A DNA stretch of 64,000 nucleotides. It comes from Chryseolinea sp. H1M3-3 (GTDB taxonomy: Bacteria > Bacteroidota > Bacteroidia > Cytophagales > Cyclobacteriaceae). The stretch spans positions 806,001 through 870,000 of the forward strand of contig NZ_JARKMY010000001.1 in the NCBI RefSeq assembly GCF_029360725.1, in the 5' to 3' direction. The position numbers and the translations under genes were made by a program. The notes under the pieces were generated by a model. That model did not search any database and was not told where the DNA came from. It saw only the letters and a program-made list of their open reading frames with translations. Each line of letters begins with the position of its first letter. Positions within the stretch are counted from its first letter, which is position 1. Positions 17,185-27,184 of this stretch are shown piece by piece.

Positions 17185-17380
17185 GTTTGAAGTATGGCAG
17201 GTCTCCTGGCTTTTCACTTTGTTGACGCCTTCCCATGGCGTAGCGCCGCAGTGGCATTTAGATAGTCAACAACAAGATTGTGAATTACAGTTGCGGGGAC
17301 AGCTCCGGAATTAATTTACTTAATTATCACCGGCATTCCCTTTTAATCTACTGCTGTTTGATAACCTTCAGTAGAACCAC
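17185..17380 (-). ncRNA. Cobalamin (B12) riboswitch
   Basis: On the minus strand the conserved parts occur in order. A first hairpin CTACTG..CAGTAG comes first, then AAAAGGGAATGCCGGTG, GGAGCTGTCCCCGCAACTG, TGCCACTGCGG, and the B12 box AGCCAGGAGACCTGCC (17196-17211). It lies about 110 nt upstream of the receptor start. A short hairpin ATAGGA/TCCTAT (17135-17149) between box and ATG may belong to the expression platform. No terminator T-run is visible, so control is probably translational. Outer boundaries are approximate. Confidence 0.95.
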
Positions 17381-17390
17381 AAATTCGAAA

Positions 17391-17421
17391 CAAACATAAG
17401 CCACTCCGTTGCATTAACCAA
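17391..17421 (-). promoter_or_regulatory. Promoter for the B12 riboswitch and receptor
   Basis: Minus-strand -7 element TATGTTTG (17391-17398, perfect consensus) and TTTGG at -33 (TTG at 17419-17421), spacing 20 nt. The predicted start near 17384 falls at the 5' edge of the riboswitch. Confidence 0.7.
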
Positions 17422-17582
17422 ACCCCTTCGATGAATTAATTCGGTTACAACCTTCCGCTTAAAATGATTCTTTCGAAATTCCTTGATAATTGAACGTGGT
17501 GTACTGAATATTGAACTTCACATAAAAACCTTTAGAGATGCCCAAGCCAGGGATTGCATGGTCGTTGTCCAACAAAGCACCG

Positions 17583-18728
17583 ATGTTTATAATCCGATGT
17601 TTTTTCGTACTTCAGGTAACAGCAGCAACAATTGGTTGTGAAGGAAAAAAATCTTCGCCACGGTCTGCCGTCCTTATTTCTTCGAACACGAAACTTCAGT
17701 ATGCGTCTGGCTTTACCGTAACCTATCAAAGTGACAGCACAAAGCTTGTCGAGGTAGTATATCCGTTTCAAGGAGCAACAACTGGGTACAAATATCTACT
17801 GGTACCGAAAGGCCGCCCTGTGCCCGCACATGCACCTGACGTACGCATCATTCCAATACCCCTGTCCTCTATCATTTGTACTTCAACAACACATATACCT
17901 TTACTCGACTATTTAGGTGAAACCGGGAAGTTGGTTGGCTTTCCTACTACAGACTATATCAGTTCGCCACAAGCACGAAAGCTGGTGGACGAAGGAAAAG
18001 TGCAAGACCTCGGCATTGACAAAGGGCTTAATCTCGAACGGATCGCCATGTTAAATCCGGATATGGTAATGGGCTATACCATGAGTAGTGACTATGGACA
18101 GTTTAAAAAAGTCGAAGAACTTAATGTACCCGTCGTATTGAACGCCGAGTATCTGGAGAAGCATCCGCTCGGCAGAGCAGAGTGGATAAAATTCATGGCA
18201 CTATTCTTTAACAAAGAGAAAGCCGCCGATTCTATTTTCTCTATTATTGAAAAAGAATATCTCGACATTCAAGCTGTAGCTAAAACAGTGAATACCAAAC
18301 CGTCGGTACTGAGCGGTATTGTATACGGTGATACATGGTTTTTACCGGGCGGCCAGAATTATGCGGCCGTGCTTTTAAATGACGCGGGATGTAATTATTT
18401 ATGGAAGGAAACTTCATCAAATGGATTTCTGGAATTGAGTTTTGAATCCGTTTATGAAAAGGCACACGATGCCGATCTCTGGATTGGTGTTGGATCTTTT
18501 TCTTCCCTAAAAGAAATCGAAACAGCGGATCATCGCTACACACGCTTCCAGCCTTTTAAACAAAAAAAAGTTTATACCTCAAATATGAAAAAGGGATTAA
18601 AAGGCGGCAGTGAATTTCTTGAACTTGGATATTTAAGGCCTGATATCATTCTTAAAGATCTCGTTAAAATTGCTCACCCGGCTCTATTGCCTGAACATGA
18701 ATTGTATTTCCATAAAAAACTGGAGTAA
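17583..18728 (+). CDS. Periplasmic-binding lipoprotein, probably corrinoid ABC transporter (BtuF-like)
   Basis: From ATG 17583 the product is 381 aa and starts with a lipoprotein signal (MFIIRCFFVLQVTAATIGC; Cys at residue 19). An upstream ATG at 17538 adds 15 residues. The body matches the helical-backbone metal/corrinoid-binding fold: a first lobe with VRIIPIPLSSIICTSTTHIPLLDYLGE, KVQDLGIDKGLNLERIAMLNPDMVMGY, a long linking helix, then a second lobe with LSGIVYGDTWFLPGGQNYAAVLL and LRPDIILKDLVKIAHP. It is divergent from the riboswitch-controlled receptor, which supports B12 over iron-siderophore. No permease or ATPase gene is adjacent and no riboswitch is seen on its own strand. Confidence 0.8.
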   Translation: MFIIRCFFVLQVTAATIGCEGKKSSPRSAVLISSNTKLQYASGFTVTYQSDSTKLVEVVYPFQGATTGYKYLLVPKGRPVPAHAPDVRIIPIPLSSIICTSTTHIPLLDYLGETGKLVGFPTTDYISSPQARKLVDEGKVQDLGIDKGLNLERIAMLNPDMVMGYTMSSDYGQFKKVEELNVPVVLNAEYLEKHPLGRAEWIKFMALFFNKEKAADSIFSIIEKEYLDIQAVAKTVNTKPSVLSGIVYGDTWFLPGGQNYAAVLLNDAGCNYLWKETSSNGFLELSFESVYEKAHDADLWIGVGSFSSLKEIETADHRYTRFQPFKQKKVYTSNMKKGLKGGSEFLELGYLRPDIILKDLVKIAHPALLPEHELYFHKKLE

Positions 18729-19077
18729 CCCTATTAGCAAGACATCTCCTTTTCCACATTACACATACTTCTCGATAATAAATCTAATAGCTGACTGCCC
18801 AAGTTGTTTCTGACACAGCGAAAGATGAGTCGTTTTTATTTTTTGTTGCCGATAATCATACAAGATTCTTTATATGGTTTGTAAGATGACTTTGCCGCGG
18901 CGAATGTTCATTTAACATCCATAAGAAACTTTGTATCCCGCAAGGGAAAATCAGACATCCTTTTTCTTCGATGGGAAAGTATTTATCACTGCACTTTTAT
19001 TGTGATGATATTGTTTTTAATGCACGTATCTTACATATCAACTTGAACTTCCATACCGACAATTTTTCTAAAAATTA
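18729..19077. other. Intergenic stretch without a recognised gene
   Basis: The 390 nt between the binding-protein stop and the WG-repeat gene are AT-rich. I see no coding frame with support, no tRNA, and no strong terminator. Only the promoter at its right end (separate entry) can be supported. Confidence 0.5.
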
Positions 19078-19105
19078 TTGGATTCCAATTTCTAACCTAA
19101 CTTTG
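19078..19105 (+). promoter_or_regulatory. Promoter for the WG-repeat gene
   Basis: TTG (19078-19080), 17-nt spacer, perfect -7 element TAACTTTG (19098-19105). The predicted start lies about 7-10 nt before the ATG at 19119, so the leader is extremely short. Confidence 0.65.
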
Positions 19106-19118
19106 TTATAATTATATA

Positions 19119-21233
19119 ATGAAGCGCGCGACATTTATTTTTTGCCTACTGCTGACTATTTTTTCTGTTGCCAAGGGGTATAGTGTTTTCGAGGCTAATG
19201 GAAAAGTTGGCTTAAAAAACGAGGCAGGAAAGGTTTTAATTCCAGCGAAGTATGAAGCACTTGGTTGGAGTGACGGCGAGTTTTCCGTAGTAAGCAATGC
19301 GATAGGTTACAAATCTCATAATAAGTGGGGCTTAATCAGTCTCGCGAATCAAATTATCACGAAAGCGGAGTTTGAAGACATTTCTCCCGCCGAGGCCTCG
19401 ATGTTAATTGCCCGGAAAAAATCTCCAACGTCACTACAGATTGTTTGCGGCATCATTACCTCTTCGGGAAAAGAGGTAATTCCATTCCTTTACCATGACA
19501 TCAAAGTATCATCGTTGCGTGCCATTGTTTTCACCCGGCAAGGAAATCAATACAAGTATGGGTTGGTGGATTTAGAAAATAGAATTCTTATACCTCAACA
19601 ATTTAAGAATATTCGATCGATTGGGAGTCTCCGATACGCTGTTGAAAATTTTGAAAACAAATGGGCTCTCTATACAGAAGACGGAAAACAAATCTCAAGT
19701 TTCACGATCGATAGTATTTCAACTTTTCAAAAAAATTATGCAGTCGTCTATCAGGGGTTATACCAGGGGTTAATTGATCGGGAAGGTGTCATGAAGGTTG
19801 AGGCTAAATACAGGGAGATCAAAATCAATAATGATGGCACAATTTCCTACAGGCAGTCTCCAACATGGTTATTTCTGGACGGCCAAAACAATCTTAAACA
19901 AAAAGCACTTGCAGACTCCATCTCAGGCATCGCTAAGAATTTATTAAAATTTCGTAGTGCTGGTGTTATCCAACTCGCAGATTATACGCTCAATTTAAAA
20001 GCCGGTCCACGTATACACGAATTACAAAACTTCCGAAAGGGTAGAGCAATATTTTCCGTGGATGGAAAATATGGTGTCGTGACTGATGAAGGTAAAGTGG
20101 TTATTGAACCCAGGTATTCACATCTTCAACGCGACGCTATGTTTTATATCTCCAATATAAAACAGGGTAATAAGAATAACTGGGTGGTATTGGACTCCAT
20201 TGGTAAACCGTTACATACCAAACCATATGACGCTATACATCCTTTCAATGGGGAATTCTTTCCAGTGACAAACAGGAACTTTTGGGGCGCCATTAATCCG
20301 TCAGGGAAAGAAATTCTTTCCTGCACATACGATTCCATCCTACAGCAATTCCAGGGAAACGTTGTTGTGAAATTCCATGGTCAGTATGGAGTTATCAACG
20401 AAAGAGAACATTGGCTTGTCGCCCCGCGTTCGAATAAATTACGGCTCATCAGTGAAGATAGATTTTTAGAATATGCTCAAAAGACAACTTATCTCAAATC
20501 GTTTGATAACAGTATCATTTATTTTACCGAGAACAGGCTACAGGTAAATGGAGACATTTTATTAGAGTACCTCCCGTCAGGAACGATTTGGGAAATTGGA
20601 ATGAACGGCGTGATCACCAACCGCATCTTACTTCCAGACCTTGTCGAAAAAATTTATCCCGAGACAGAGGGTCTTCGGGGCATTAAAAAAAATGGGCAAT
20701 ATGGATTTATAGATTCACAAGGCAGATTGCGGATTGCAAACCGGTACGATGATATTCAACCTTTCAGTGAACAACTTGCGGCTATGAAAATCCGCGGCCG
20801 ATGGGGATTTATTGGTCATGATGACCGGATTGCCATTCAACCTATTTATGATGAAGTATCCGATTTTAAACATGGACTTTCCATAGTGAAGCAGAAAGGT
20901 TTTTTTGGCGTAGTGGATAAGACTGGCAAGCAGGTGGTGTTACCAAGATATAACCGTGTTCAGGTTTTACCTAATAAAAACATCATTATTGAACAGGGCG
21001 GTTTGGTCGGACTTGCTGATGCTCAAGGCCGAATACTCATCAATACCAAGTATAATAAGATCGATGATCTTAACAACGGCTACATCATTGTTCAGCGCGA
21101 TGGCAAGTATGGAGCCATTACATCTCAAGGCATCAGTACGATTCCGCTGATGTATGATTATCTTTCTTATGACCCCTCCAACAATATTTTTTTGGCGATG
21201 GTCAAATCAGAATGGATTGACGTGAAATTGTAA
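19119..21233 (+). CDS. Exported WG-repeat protein
   Basis: This 704-aa protein has a signal peptide (MKRATFIFCLLLTIFSVAKG) followed by about 14 WG-type repeats over its whole length. Each holds a K(W/Y)G(L/V/F)-x-D-x-x-G core and an (I/L)(I/V)P-x-x-Y-D-x-I tail, for example KYGLVDLENRILIPQQFKNI and RWGFIGHDDRIAIQPIYDEV. WG repeats form beta-rich surfaces of largely unknown role. No catalytic domain is attached. It has its own promoter and is convergent with floA. Likely periplasmic or surface-exposed. Confidence 0.88.
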   Translation: MKRATFIFCLLLTIFSVAKGYSVFEANGKVGLKNEAGKVLIPAKYEALGWSDGEFSVVSNAIGYKSHNKWGLISLANQIITKAEFEDISPAEASMLIARKKSPTSLQIVCGIITSSGKEVIPFLYHDIKVSSLRAIVFTRQGNQYKYGLVDLENRILIPQQFKNIRSIGSLRYAVENFENKWALYTEDGKQISSFTIDSISTFQKNYAVVYQGLYQGLIDREGVMKVEAKYREIKINNDGTISYRQSPTWLFLDGQNNLKQKALADSISGIAKNLLKFRSAGVIQLADYTLNLKAGPRIHELQNFRKGRAIFSVDGKYGVVTDEGKVVIEPRYSHLQRDAMFYISNIKQGNKNNWVVLDSIGKPLHTKPYDAIHPFNGEFFPVTNRNFWGAINPSGKEILSCTYDSILQQFQGNVVVKFHGQYGVINEREHWLVAPRSNKLRLISEDRFLEYAQKTTYLKSFDNSIIYFTENRLQVNGDILLEYLPSGTIWEIGMNGVITNRILLPDLVEKIYPETEGLRGIKKNGQYGFIDSQGRLRIANRYDDIQPFSEQLAAMKIRGRWGFIGHDDRIAIQPIYDEVSDFKHGLSIVKQKGFFGVVDKTGKQVVLPRYNRVQVLPNKNIIIEQGGLVGLADAQGRILINTKYNKIDDLNNGYIIVQRDGKYGAITSQGISTIPLMYDYLSYDPSNNIFLAMVKSEWIDVKL

Positions 21234-21281
21234 ATGCGGTGTCGCAAAAATATTGCTCCTCCACACTATTAAATTCCCTCA

Positions 21282-22271
21282 TTAATCTTTTTTAGGTGCA
21301 CCTGGATTCCCTTTTCCTGATCCTGAAATTGCTTGTCTCATCTCTGTGTCGGACTGAACGTTTTGCATCCTGTAGTAATCCATTATTCCTAGATTACCTT
21401 TCTCAAATGCACTGGCAATTGCCTTAGGGATTTCAGCCTCAGCTTCAATTACTTTCGCCCGTGCTTCCTGAGCTTTGGCTTTCATTTCCTGATCAAGGGC
21501 AACAGCCATGGCACGTCTTTCTTCAGCACGCGCTTCGGCAACCTTTAAGTCCGCGGAAGCCTGGTCGATTTGTAATTTCGCACCAATGTTAGCTCCAACA
21601 TCCACGTCAGCAATATCAATGGAAAGAATTTCAAATGCTGTTCCAGCGTCTAGCCCGCGCGATAAAACAAGTTTGGATATTTTATCAGGGCTCTCCAATA
21701 CTTCCTTGTGCGACTTGGCAGAACCAATGGACGATACAATACCTTCACCTACCCGGGCAAGAATTGTATCTTCACCTGCACCCCCGACCAACTGCGCGAT
21801 ACTTGCGCGTACAGTTACCCTGGCGATAGCAATTAATTGAATACCATCTGAAGCAACACCCGCAACCTTTGGGGTGGTGATTACTTTAGGATTTACAGAA
21901 ATCTGAACAGCCTGAAATACATCGCGTCCAGCCAGGTCGATAGCTGTTGCCTGTTTGAAACTAAGATTGATGTTTGCTTTGTCGGCAGAAATCAAGGCAC
22001 GGATTACGTTAGGGACATTACCTCCCGCTAGATAGTGCGTTTCAAGATCGTTGGAAGAAATTTGTAAACCTGCTTTGGTAGCGGTGATCAATGAGTCGAC
22101 AACTATTCTTGGGGGAACTTTACGAATCCGCATGAATACAAGATCAAACAACCCCACTTTAACTCCGGAAAATAATGCTGTGATCCAAAGATTGACAGGA
22201 ACGAAATACAGAAAAATGAAAAACAGAATAATCCCGCCAAAGATCAGTACTAGCAACGATGCAGCTTCCAT
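21282..22271 (-). CDS. floA: Flotillin-like protein FloA
   Basis: This 329-aa protein has an N-terminal membrane hairpin (about 4-30), a SPFH/PHB-like domain (about 30-220, with [19 protein letters not shown] and the [15 protein letters not shown] region) and a long charged helix (about 225-300, [21 protein letters not shown]). That is the FloA/YqfA layout. Bacterial flotillins organise membrane microdomains. It lies 17 nt behind an NfeD gene, the well-known nfeD-flotillin pairing. The C-terminal tail ([14 protein letters not shown]) is low-complexity. Confidence 0.95.
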   Translation of the reverse strand: MEAASLLVLIFGGIILFFIFLYFVPVNLWITALFSGVKVGLFDLVFMRIRKVPPRIVVDSLITATKAGLQISSNDLETHYLAGGNVPNVIRALISADKANINLSFKQATAIDLAGRDVFQAVQISVNPKVITTPKVAGVASDGIQLIAIARVTVRASIAQLVGGAGEDTILARVGEGIVSSIGSAKSHKEVLESPDKISKLVLSRGLDAGTAFEILSIDIADVDVGANIGAKLQIDQASADLKVAEARAEERRAMAVALDQEMKAKAQEARAKVIEAEAEIPKAIASAFEKGNLGIMDYYRMQNVQSDTEMRQAISGSGKGNPGAPKKD

Positions 22272-22288
22272 AAATTATTTATGATTAG

Positions 22289-22759
22289 TTAAGTTAAAGG
22301 ATGAACGATTATTTGATTGGATTGAATGTGAATAATTTTTACACGGGTACCGCTGTCGACAAACGCTCCGGTAGTACGTACTTCGTAATTCTGATTTCCA
22401 AATTCTGCTGTCCCTACCGGTCTTAAAGCGGAACGTGTGATGCCTTCATCACCGATGTTTAATGTATTTAACATTCCTTCATTAACCTTACTCTCTATGG
22501 ACGACTTATGAGAAAACCGGGCCCAGGCCCCTGAGCGAAAACTAAAGAACAGTGCCGCCAAAGTCATCACCGACGTTCCTATCAAAATATAAAGCCCTAT
22601 GTTATTACCGAAATGCCGATAGCTGATTACAATTCCTACGACTGTAAAAATCAGCCCCAATAACCCAACCACGGTGGTACCAGGAATGAATACCAATTCA
22701 ACTATAATAAGGCCTAGCCCGATGGCTAACAACGAAATGATGATAATCCACATTAACAT
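22289..22759 (-). CDS. Short NfeD-family membrane protein
   Basis: This 156-aa protein has three transmembrane helices (about 3-25, 28-47, 53-73) and a C-terminal OB-fold (about 95-156) with the NfeD pattern GDEGITRSALRPVGTAEFGN, GAFVDSGTRVKII. It lacks the ClpP-like protease domain of long NfeD proteins. NfeD OB domains assist flotillin-family proteins, and floA follows directly. It sits 87 nt after proS and may share its transcript. Confidence 0.9.
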   Translation of the reverse strand: MLMWIIIISLLAIGLGLIIVELVFIPGTTVVGLLGLIFTVVGIVISYRHFGNNIGLYILIGTSVMTLAALFFSFRSGAWARFSHKSSIESKVNEGMLNTLNIGDEGITRSALRPVGTAEFGNQNYEVRTTGAFVDSGTRVKIIHIQSNQIIVHPLT

Positions 22760-22846
22760 GAATGAGCCCGAATAAAGGGACTACGAATGTGAGGATTATT
22801 TTATTAATATTCTACTTCGCCAAGGGATAGTAAAAATCAGAAGAAT

Positions 22847-24325
22847 TTAGTATGCTCTGGCAAATAAAACCCGTTTATCAGATGGTTTTCCGGAATAGAT
22901 ACAAACTCCCCTCTCCTCTTTAGCGTCGAGTGGTATACATCTAATTGTGGCCTTTGTTTCCTCTTTAATGGCGGTCTCGGTTTCGATGGTGCCATCCCAA
23001 TGCGCGGAAACAAAGCCTGTTTTTTCATCCAGAATGCGTTTAAACTCATCAAATGTATTTGCTTCCGTAATCATGCTATCCCTGAATTTCAGGGCCTTCT
23101 GAAACATATTGTTTTGGATATCGTCAAGAAGCTTTGGAATTTCAGCAGCAATAAATTCAAGTTTTTTGCTTTCCTTGGTTTTTGTATCCCGTCGTGCTAC
23201 TTCCACCGTTCCATTTTCTAAGTCGCGTGGACCAATCGCCAGTCGCACAGGAACGCCTTTTAGTTCCCATTCGGCGAACTTAAAACCTGGTTTATGGGTG
23301 TCCCTATTATCAAATTTTACGGCGTAGCCTTGTTGCCTTAACGATTTTAAGATTGGATCTACCGCCGACGTAACTCTGGCTAACTCTTCATCAGTTCTAA
23401 AAATCGGCACAATAACGACATGTATAGGCGCTAATTTAGGTGGTATGATAAGTCCATCGTCATCTGAATGGGCCATGATCAAAGCACCCATTAAACGGGT
23501 GCTCACACCCCAGGAAGTGCCCCAAACATAGTCGAGCTTACCTTCCCTGCTTGCAAACTTTACATCAAATGCTTCGGCAAAATTTTGACCCAAAAAGTGT
23601 GATGTACCGGCTTGCAACGATTTTCCATCCTGCATCAGGGCCTCAATACAATAAGTTTCCACGGCTCCCGGAAATCGTTCACCGGCAGATTTTCTTCCCT
23701 TTACCACTGGAAGTGCCATAAACTTCTCAGCGAAGTCAGCATAGACATCCAGCATTTGTTCTGTTTCGCTGATTGCTTCCGCTTTAGTGGCATGCGCCGT
23801 GTGACCTTCCTGCCAAAGGAATTCTGAAGTGCGTAAGAAAAGTCTTGTCCGCATCTCCCACCTCACGACGTTCGCCCACTGGTTGATCAAAAGCGGCAAA
23901 TCACGATATGATTGAATCCATTTCTTATAGGTATTCCAAATGATAGCCTCACTGGTAGGACGAACCACGAGTTCTTCTTCCAATTTTGCATCTGGATCTA
24001 CGATCAGCTTACCTTTATTTTGGGGATCGGTCTTTAAACGATAATGTGTCACGATGGCACATTCTTTCGCAAAGCCCTCGGCATTTTTTTCTTCCGCTTC
24101 AAACATGCTCTTAGGTACAAACAAAGGGAAGTAAGCATTAACGTGCCCTGTATCTTTAAACATCTTATCTAAAGCTTGCTGCATCTTCTCCCAAATGCTA
24201 TATCCATATGGTTTGATGACCATGCATCCGCGCACATCCGAGTGTTCCGCAAGATCTGCCTTCTTAACAAGTTCATTGTACCACAAAGAATAATCTTCAC
24301 TTCGAGTAGGTATTTCTTTCCCCAT
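22847..24325 (-). CDS. proS: Prolyl-tRNA synthetase (short, archaeal/eukaryal type)
   Basis: This 492-aa class II synthetase charges tRNA-Pro. It shows motif 1 around [20 protein letters not shown], the [14 protein letters not shown] segment, motif 2 [21 protein letters not shown], motif 3 near [19 protein letters not shown], the anticodon-binding domain (about 285-385, [11 protein letters not shown]...[13 protein letters not shown]) and a C-terminal zinc-type extension ending KRVLFARAY. It lacks the YbaK-like editing insertion of the long bacterial form, as is usual in Bacteroidota. A possible -7 element TATATTTG lies at 24364-24371 but has no well-spaced -33. Confidence 0.96.
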   Translation of the reverse strand: MGKEIPTRSEDYSLWYNELVKKADLAEHSDVRGCMVIKPYGYSIWEKMQQALDKMFKDTGHVNAYFPLFVPKSMFEAEEKNAEGFAKECAIVTHYRLKTDPQNKGKLIVDPDAKLEEELVVRPTSEAIIWNTYKKWIQSYRDLPLLINQWANVVRWEMRTRLFLRTSEFLWQEGHTAHATKAEAISETEQMLDVYADFAEKFMALPVVKGRKSAGERFPGAVETYCIEALMQDGKSLQAGTSHFLGQNFAEAFDVKFASREGKLDYVWGTSWGVSTRLMGALIMAHSDDDGLIIPPKLAPIHVVIVPIFRTDEELARVTSAVDPILKSLRQQGYAVKFDNRDTHKPGFKFAEWELKGVPVRLAIGPRDLENGTVEVARRDTKTKESKKLEFIAAEIPKLLDDIQNNMFQKALKFRDSMITEANTFDEFKRILDEKTGFVSAHWDGTIETETAIKEETKATIRCIPLDAKEERGVCIYSGKPSDKRVLFARAY

Positions 24326-24469
24326 TGCTTGGTATAATTATTGATCTTTTTTGAACCAAAGGGCAAATATAATTTTACTAGGAACAAATACTGCTTAATT
24401 TTTGTAGCTTTATAAAGACTTTTAAAGCGTTTTAACGTTTATAGATGAAGACAAAAAACATTTAGATAT

Positions 24470-25588
24470 ATGAAAAGTAAGGTGGCGTTTCTGGGTTTAG
24501 TTTCATTGCTATTTACTTTCGCTGCAACAGCTCAAGAGATAGAAAATGATGACATGTATTTTAATTCCAAAGACCGGGCGAAACTTAATGCAGCGAGGGC
24601 AAGCGATGTTTCCTACACGGCAAGCATAAAGAAAAATAAAAAAGAAAAAGAGATTGAAGCGGAGCCCGTCAATCCTACGGATAGCTACTCAGCGCGTAAT
24701 GTTAATCCTGAGTATCAGGCTCGCACCAACGCGGAAACCGCGCAAGCAGATAATGAAGACTACTTCGTAAATAATTATCATTACAACAACGCAAGCAACT
24801 TTAACAACTGGAATAATAATTTCAACAGGTGGTACAGCAATCCATGGTACGGTGGCAACTACTATGACCCTTTTATAAACTCATGGAACACTCCATACTA
24901 TGGTAGTTATTACGATTCATGGGGAAACCCATGGCGCAATCCATATTACCGTTCCGGATGGTCAAGTTCATTTAGCTATCATTGGGGTAGTTCATGGGAT
25001 TACGGCTGGGGTATGAATTTTGGATACGGTAACTACGGGTATGTGAACCCTTATTATAATGCCTGGGCCTGGAATCCTTATTATGGCGGCTATTCCCCCT
25101 GGAGTTCTTATTCTTATTATGGATATCCTAGTCACGTGATTATCGTTGAGCCGGGACATAGAAACGGTCCGGTTTATGGTAAACGAGGCTCAAGAAGTGG
25201 TGAACGAAGTAGAACCGCCGGTAACGGAAATAACCGGTCTTATAACAGAGGATTGGTAGAGTCGAATGACGGCGGAAGAACGACGACGGGCGGCCGCATG
25301 AGTACCAATACATCAAGAACGCAATCCGATTACTATAACCGCAGTTGGAGGACACAGTCGAATACTAACTCATCTTATAACAATGAGAATTCGGGCTATA
25401 GCAATCCAAACTCTGGAAATACCAACAGGTCGTCATGGGAAAGCAATACCCGCAGTTCTTGGTCTAACGGGGATTCTAACACGAGAAGTTCGGGATCCAG
25501 CGGTCGAAGTAGCACAGGTGGCGGCTCTTCCTCCGGTAGTTCAGGTGGATCAAGCTCCGGTTCAAGATCTTCTGGACGCGGTCACTAA
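24470..25588 (+). CDS. Exported Tyr/Trp/Asn/Ser/Gly-rich low-complexity protein
   Basis: I do not recognise a named family. The 372-aa protein has a signal peptide (MKSKVAFLGLVSLLFTFAATAQ) and a charged linker (about 40-85). A long aromatic low-complexity stretch follows (about 105-230) built from repeated N-P-Y-Y, W-N-P and Y-G-G-Y units. After a VIIVEPGHRNG segment come an Arg/Gly/Ser/Asn-rich region and a tail of Ser-Gly repeats. Such composition suggests a flexible, sticky exported or surface protein. It lies 27 nt before the OmpP1/FadL gene and is probably co-transcribed with it. Confidence 0.75.
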   Translation: MKSKVAFLGLVSLLFTFAATAQEIENDDMYFNSKDRAKLNAARASDVSYTASIKKNKKEKEIEAEPVNPTDSYSARNVNPEYQARTNAETAQADNEDYFVNNYHYNNASNFNNWNNNFNRWYSNPWYGGNYYDPFINSWNTPYYGSYYDSWGNPWRNPYYRSGWSSSFSYHWGSSWDYGWGMNFGYGNYGYVNPYYNAWAWNPYYGGYSPWSSYSYYGYPSHVIIVEPGHRNGPVYGKRGSRSGERSRTAGNGNNRSYNRGLVESNDGGRTTTGGRMSTNTSRTQSDYYNRSWRTQSNTNSSYNNENSGYSNPNSGNTNRSSWESNTRSSWSNGDSNTRSSGSSGRSSTGGGSSSGSSGGSSSGSRSSGRGH

Positions 25589-25615
25589 TTAACTTAAACT
25601 TTCAAACACCTACAA

Positions 25616-27184
25616 ATGAAGAAATTACTCTTCATAGTTACCCTTATGTCCTTAGGATCCGCAGGATTTGCACAGGATTTTATAGATAATGCGCTATTGT
25701 TCAGTAGATCCCGGCCCAGTGGAAGTGCACGAATCCAGGCGTTGGGGGGTACTCAAGTTTCTCTAGGAGGCGATTATAGCTCAGCACAGTCCAATCCTGC
25801 GGGTTTGGGTATGTTCAATCGATCGGAGTTTACCCTCAGTCCTGGATTGACCATAAATGACATCTCCTCCAATTACCTTGGTCAAACCACTGATGCTTCC
25901 AAATCCATGTTCAATATTCCAGGGTTAAGTTTGGTGTACCATCATGATACTGGAAAGGAGAGTGGTTTTTTAGGCGGAAGTTTTGGTCTTTCATTGACAC
26001 GAACTAACGATTTGAATAGAAAATTTAGCTACACTGGTTCCAATAGCGAAAATTCCATTATTGATTACTTTATCGATGATGCATTTGGTATTAATCCTCA
26101 ATCCATGCTGTGGCAACAAGGTCAGGATCCAGGGGATAATTTTTACTCTTTGACAGGATTGGCCTATAATAATTATCTGATAGAAGATTATATCGATGAT
26201 GGCGGCAATTATGCTTATCGATCAGTATTGAGTCCGTTGCCAGCTGAACCTGGGTTTCCTGCCGAAATCAGAACGGTTGACCAAGAGGAAATAAGTGAGT
26301 CAAAGGGTTCCCAATATCAATGGTCGATCTCTTATGGAGCCAATATCAGCGACAAACTTTTTGTAGGTGCAGGCATCGGAATCACTTCCATCAGATACAA
26401 AATCACACAAATATATCGTGAGTCTAACTTCCGCTATAGCGTCGATACGAATTACGATCCCGTGAATAATTTTCAAATGAATGAGAACTACGACATCAGC
26501 GGCTCGGGAGTAAACTTCACACTCGGAGCAATTTTCCGCCCGCTGGACTTCTTGCAAGTGGGTGCCTCACTCGTTACGCCGACTTTCAATCGGATCACCG
26601 ATACATATACTGCCCGGATGGCCAGCGAATGGAATTATTATGGGGATCCGGACGAGCCGAGTTTCCCATCCCAGCCTTCCGTTTCAGAGCACTTTGAGGA
26701 CATGCCAGTAATCTCTGAATATAATTTAACGACGCCCATGCGTATTACCACAGGAGCTGCTTTTCTTTCAAAATTTGGTTTCCTTTCTGCGGATGTTGAG
26801 TTCGTAAACTATACAAAGGCCAAATACAATTCAGACATCGAGGCTGATTTCAAACCCGAAAATCAAGGGATTAAAGCAGAATATCAATCGGTGGTTAACT
26901 ATAGACTTGGCGCTGAATACCGATACAAAATTTTCAGAGCAAGAGCTGGTTATAATTACATGGCAGATCCTTATCGTCAGTCCGACGGCATTGATCGAAG
27001 TATTCAATCGGTCAGTGGGGGATTAGGCGTTCGTGTGAAAAATTTCTTTGTAGATCTTGGAGCGGTTTTCAGTTCTACCGAAGGCAGAAGGGCACCATAT
27101 TTTACATCCATTGGCTTAACTCCTGCTGCCATTCAAGAACTTAAGTATGCTAATTATATGCTGACCTTTGGATTTACCTTTTAA
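25616..27184 (+). CDS. Outer-membrane transport protein, OmpP1/FadL/TodX-like
   Basis: The 522-aa product has a signal peptide (MKKLLFIVTLMSLGSAGFAQ). Next comes the family N-terminus SRSRPSGSARIQALGGTQVSLGGDYSSAQSNPAGLG, which in FadL forms the internal hatch, then alternating beta strands up to the C-terminal aromatic residue (YMLTFGFTF). Members carry hydrophobic compounds across the outer membrane, and the substrate cannot be told here. It ends 11 nt inside the convergent aroK gene, so the two 3' ends overlap tail to tail. Confidence 0.85.
   Translation: MKKLLFIVTLMSLGSAGFAQDFIDNALLFSRSRPSGSARIQALGGTQVSLGGDYSSAQSNPAGLGMFNRSEFTLSPGLTINDISSNYLGQTTDASKSMFNIPGLSLVYHHDTGKESGFLGGSFGLSLTRTNDLNRKFSYTGSNSENSIIDYFIDDAFGINPQSMLWQQGQDPGDNFYSLTGLAYNNYLIEDYIDDGGNYAYRSVLSPLPAEPGFPAEIRTVDQEEISESKGSQYQWSISYGANISDKLFVGAGIGITSIRYKITQIYRESNFRYSVDTNYDPVNNFQMNENYDISGSGVNFTLGAIFRPLDFLQVGASLVTPTFNRITDTYTARMASEWNYYGDPDEPSFPSQPSVSEHFEDMPVISEYNLTTPMRITTGAAFLSKFGFLSADVEFVNYTKAKYNSDIEADFKPENQGIKAEYQSVVNYRLGAEYRYKIFRARAGYNYMADPYRQSDGIDRSIQSVSGGLGVRVKNFFVDLGAVFSSTEGRRAPYFTSIGLTPAAIQELKYANYMLTFGFTF

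Noticed and set aside
24933-25588. Tandem DNA repeat array in the low-complexity gene
   Set aside because: The repetition is at the amino-acid level. Codons vary and no exact DNA unit of useful length recurs.
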